Translations under genes and position numbers: made by a program
Shown here: positions 61,686 through 64,000 of the stretch, one piece after another
Numbering within the stretch: position 1 is the stretch's first letter
Layout of the letters: each line of letters opens with the position of its first letter
The notes under the pieces: model-generated
What the model was told of the DNA's origin: nothing
Databases searched by the model: none
What the model saw: the letters and a program-made list of their open reading frames with translations, nothing else
Source of the DNA: Methylobacterium nodulans ORS 2060
GTDB lineage: Bacteria > Pseudomonadota > Alphaproteobacteria > Rhizobiales > Beijerinckiaceae
NCBI RefSeq assembly: GCF_000022085.1
Contig: NC_011894.1
Coordinates: forward strand, 3,685,501 to 3,749,500
Reading direction: 5' to 3'
DNA: 64,000 nucleotides

Positions 61686-62591
61686 TCAGGCCTTGCGGCC
61701 CACCGGCGGCAGCGCGGCGATGAGTTCGCGCAGGAAGGCCTGCACGGCATGGGGCAGGCGGCGCTCCCGCATGGTCTGCACCTGGATGCCGCGCATCAGC
61801 CCGCCATGCGCCCGGATCGGGATCGAGACGAGCTCGCCGAGCCGCAGCGGCGTCTGCACGGACAGCGCCGACATCACCGCGAGGCCCCGCGAGCGCCGCA
61901 CGAAGGGCAAGAGCGCCGAGAGGATGTTGGCGGTCAGCACCGGCTCGACGGTGATGCCCTCCGCCTCGCAGGCGGCGTCGAAGACGCGCCGCGCCGTGGT
62001 GTCCCGGGTCGGCAGCGCGATCGGGTAGGCGGTGAGGTCGGCGAGCCGCCGCACCGGGGTCCCCGCCAGCGGATGATCGGGCGCCGAGAGCGCGATCATC
62101 TCCACCTGGTGGTCGTAGATCACCTGCACGGGTGCGGTCGGGGCGAGCGTGAAGGTCATACCGATATCGGCGTCTCCCGCAGCCACCACCTGCGTGACCT
62201 GCGCGGGCGGCAGGATCGCCAGCTCGAAGCGGATGCCGGGATGGCGCGCGTGGAACTCCGCGACCGCATTCGGCAGGACATCGAGGGCGAAGCCTTCCGA
62301 ACTCGCCACCCGGATGAGGCCGCGGGCGAGGCCCTGCAGCTCGCGGATCTCGGTGACGACCTGATCGGTGCGCACCAGCACCTGATGGGCGTGCTGCGCC
62401 AGGAGCTCGCCGGCCGGGCTCGGCACCATGCCGCGCGGGCGCCGCTCGAACAGCACGCAGCCGAGCTCGAGTTCGAGATTCGCGATCTGGCGGCTGATCG
62501 CCGAGGCGGCGACGTTGAGCTGGGCGGAAGCCGCGGCGATCGAGCCGGTGCGGGCAACCGCCAGGAAATACCGCAGGCTGCTCGTCTGCAT
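61686..62591 (-). CDS. LysR-family regulator
   Basis: A 301-residue LysR protein. The helix-turn-helix is ARTGSIAAASAQLNVAASAI then SRQIANLE. The effector domain begins near LIRVASSEGFALDVLPNAVA. It is divergent from the peptide-binding protein gene and convergent with the DadA-type gene, so it probably controls one or both. The 152-base divergent spacer (62592-62743) must hold its operator; no clear T-N11-A box was singled out. Confidence 0.92.
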   Translation of the reverse strand: MQTSSLRYFLAVARTGSIAAASAQLNVAASAISRQIANLELELGCVLFERRPRGMVPSPAGELLAQHAHQVLVRTDQVVTEIRELQGLARGLIRVASSEGFALDVLPNAVAEFHARHPGIRFELAILPPAQVTQVVAAGDADIGMTFTLAPTAPVQVIYDHQVEMIALSAPDHPLAGTPVRRLADLTAYPIALPTRDTTARRVFDAACEAEGITVEPVLTANILSALLPFVRRSRGLAVMSALSVQTPLRLGELVSIPIRAHGGLMRGIQVQTMRERRLPHAVQAFLRELIAALPPVGRKA

Positions 62592-62743
62592 CGCCTCTCC
62601 CTTGCCGAATCGGCAACGATCGCATCGCTAAATTCTACTTGTTGCGATCCCTCCTGCTCAACATCCTGGCAGGGTCAAAAAATCGGCAGGGCTCGGGCGG
62701 ATGGCAGCCGGGCGCCGCCGCCGCGCTCCAGGGGCGATCCGAC

Positions 62744-64000
62744 ATGCTGAGACAGACCTTCGCGGCCTCCCACCTCGCCGGCCGGACGCTCGCGGCCCTT
62801 CTGCTCGCCGGGGCGGCCGGGCCCGCCCTCGCCGGCAAGGCGAACGACACGCTCGTCTACGCCTCGGACAGCGAGCCGGAGAATGTCAGCCCCTACCACA
62901 ACAGTGTCCGCGAGGGCGTGATCCTGGCCCGCAACGCCTGGGACACGCTGATCTACCGGGATCCCGCCACGGGCCGCTATCAGCCGATGCTGGCGACCGC
63001 CTGGAAGTGGATCGACCCGGTGACGCTGGAGCTGACCATCCGCGAGGGCGTGGTCTTCCACAACGGCGATCCGCTCACGCCCGAGGACGTCGCCTTCACC
63101 TTCAACTACGTGCTGACGCCCGAGGCGCGCACGGTCACCAAGCAGAACGTGGACTGGATGAAGTCCACCGAGGTCGTCGACGCCCACACGGTGCGCATCC
63201 ACCTCAAGGCGCCGTTCCCGGCCGCGCTCGAATACCTGTCCGGCCCGACCCCGATCTTCCCCGCCGCCTATTTCAAGAAGGTGGGCCTCGACGGTTTCGC
63301 CAAGGCGCCGGTCGGCACCGGCCCCTACCGGATCGTGAGCGTCGAGAGCGGGCGCGGCGTGAAGCTCGAACGCTTCGAGAAGTACTGGTCCGGCAGCCCG
63401 ATCGGCAAGCCGAAGATCGGCAAGCTCGAATTCCGCGTCATCCCGGACGGCGACAGCCGCATGGCGGAACTCGTCACCGGCGGCGTCGACTGGATCTGGC
63501 GCGTGCCGGGCGACCAGGCCGACCAGCTGCGGGCGGCGCCCGGCGTGACGGTGCTGAGCGCCGAGACCATGCGGGTCGGCTTCCTGCAGTTCGACGTGAC
63601 GGGCCGGGCGATGGCGAATTCGCCGCTCAAGGACCCGCGGGTGCGCCAGGCCATCTCCTACGCCATCGACCGCAAGGCGATGGTGGACAACCTCGTGCGC
63701 GGCGGCGCGCGCGTGATGAACGCGCTCTGCTTCATCGAGCAGTTCGGCTGCGTCGAGGAGGGCGTGCCGCGCTACGCCTACGATCCCGCCAAGGCCAAGG
63801 CGCTCCTGAAGGAGGCGGGCTATCCGGACGGTTTCGAGATCGACCTCGCGGCCTATCGCGAGCGCGAATATGCGGAGGCGGTCATCGGCTACCTGCGGGC
63901 GGTCGGCATCAAGGCGCGGCTCAATTACCTGCGCTACGCCGCCTTCCGGGACGCGCTGCGCGGCGGCAAGGTCTCGATCGGCTTCCAGACCTGGGGCTCG
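62744..64000 (+). CDS. Peptide/nickel-type ABC solute-binding protein (cut by window edge)
   Basis: 419 codons are visible and the frame is open at the right edge. A signal peptide (LAALLLAGAAGPALA, cut near residue 30) precedes a family-5 binding domain: NDTLVYASDSEPENVSPYHN, FHNGDPLTPEDVAFTFNYVL, GTGPYRIVSVE and KDPRVRQAISYAIDRKAMVD. It binds oligopeptides or similar solutes for an ABC importer whose permeases presumably follow outside the window. Confidence 0.93.
   Translation, partial: MLRQTFAASHLAGRTLAALLLAGAAGPALAGKANDTLVYASDSEPENVSPYHNSVREGVILARNAWDTLIYRDPATGRYQPMLATAWKWIDPVTLELTIREGVVFHNGDPLTPEDVAFTFNYVLTPEARTVTKQNVDWMKSTEVVDAHTVRIHLKAPFPAALEYLSGPTPIFPAAYFKKVGLDGFAKAPVGTGPYRIVSVESGRGVKLERFEKYWSGSPIGKPKIGKLEFRVIPDGDSRMAELVTGGVDWIWRVPGDQADQLRAAPGVTVLSAETMRVGFLQFDVTGRAMANSPLKDPRVRQAISYAIDRKAMVDNLVRGGARVMNALCFIEQFGCVEEGVPRYAYDPAKAKALLKEAGYPDGFEIDLAAYREREYAEAVIGYLRAVGIKARLNYLRYAAFRDALRGGKVSIGFQTWGS

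Overview
The window is high-GC alphaproteobacterial DNA, most likely from Methylobacterium or a close Hyphomicrobiales relative. The evidence is a CtrA cell-cycle regulator beside fliI/fliJ, a two-MaoC-domain mesaconyl-CoA hydratase of the ethylmalonyl-CoA pathway, a suhB/MmgR-like small RNA, and interspersed palindromic repeats of a style I associate with Methylobacterium. The genus is an inference from gene content; no database was searched.

Region 1 (1-14511) is the integrase-proximal part of a prophage or related element that runs off the left edge. After a short AT-rich decayed fragment, a terminator and an operator-like promoter region, about 28 genes read rightward, most joined by overlapping stop and start codons. 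They include a YqaJ exonuclease/RecT recombination pair, an adenine-type methyltransferase, an HNH nuclease, two ASCH-type proteins, a cytosine-5 methyltransferase, a Mom-like GNAT protein, a nucleoside deoxyribosyltransferase-like protein and an excisionase. The integrase reads leftward and lies against the 3' end of tRNA-Ser(GGA), the presumed attachment site. No structural phage genes are in the window. The cytosine methyltransferase gene carries a second open frame that itself resembles a recurrent phage protein family, an apparent case of dual coding.

Region 2 (14.5-35.7 kb) is chromosomal: a single-domain response regulator, a tautomerase pseudogene, stress and periplasmic proteins, flagellar export genes (flhA; fliJ-fliI) with divergent ctrA, a CDF metal exporter, an IS110-family insertion sequence abutting a dispersed repeat, several enzymes, a tungstate-type ABC transporter (tupBCA) divergent from an MntR-type regulator, mesaconyl-CoA hydratase, YggU/YggT proteins and tRNA-Ala(CGC).

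Region 3 (35.7-39.7 kb) is gene-poor. It holds an L,D-transpeptidase, a few small proteins, diverged repeats and a probable suhB/MmgR-family small RNA.

Region 4 (39.7-51 kb) holds a multi-PAS hybrid histidine kinase, an acyl-CoA dehydrogenase divergent from a CoA-transferase/racemase, an ECF sigma factor with a zinc-finger anti-sigma-like protein, an M32 carboxypeptidase, a glutathione S-transferase and a GGDEF-EAL protein.

Region 5 (51-64 kb) is dedicated to uptake and catabolism of nitrogen compounds. A LysR regulator precedes a spermidine/putrescine-type ABC transporter whose operon also encodes a HAD dehalogenase-like enzyme and an FAD amine oxidoreductase. An ArgE-type deacylase, a repeat-rich gap, a DadA-type oxidoreductase, a second LysR regulator and a peptide-type ABC binding protein cut by the window edge follow.
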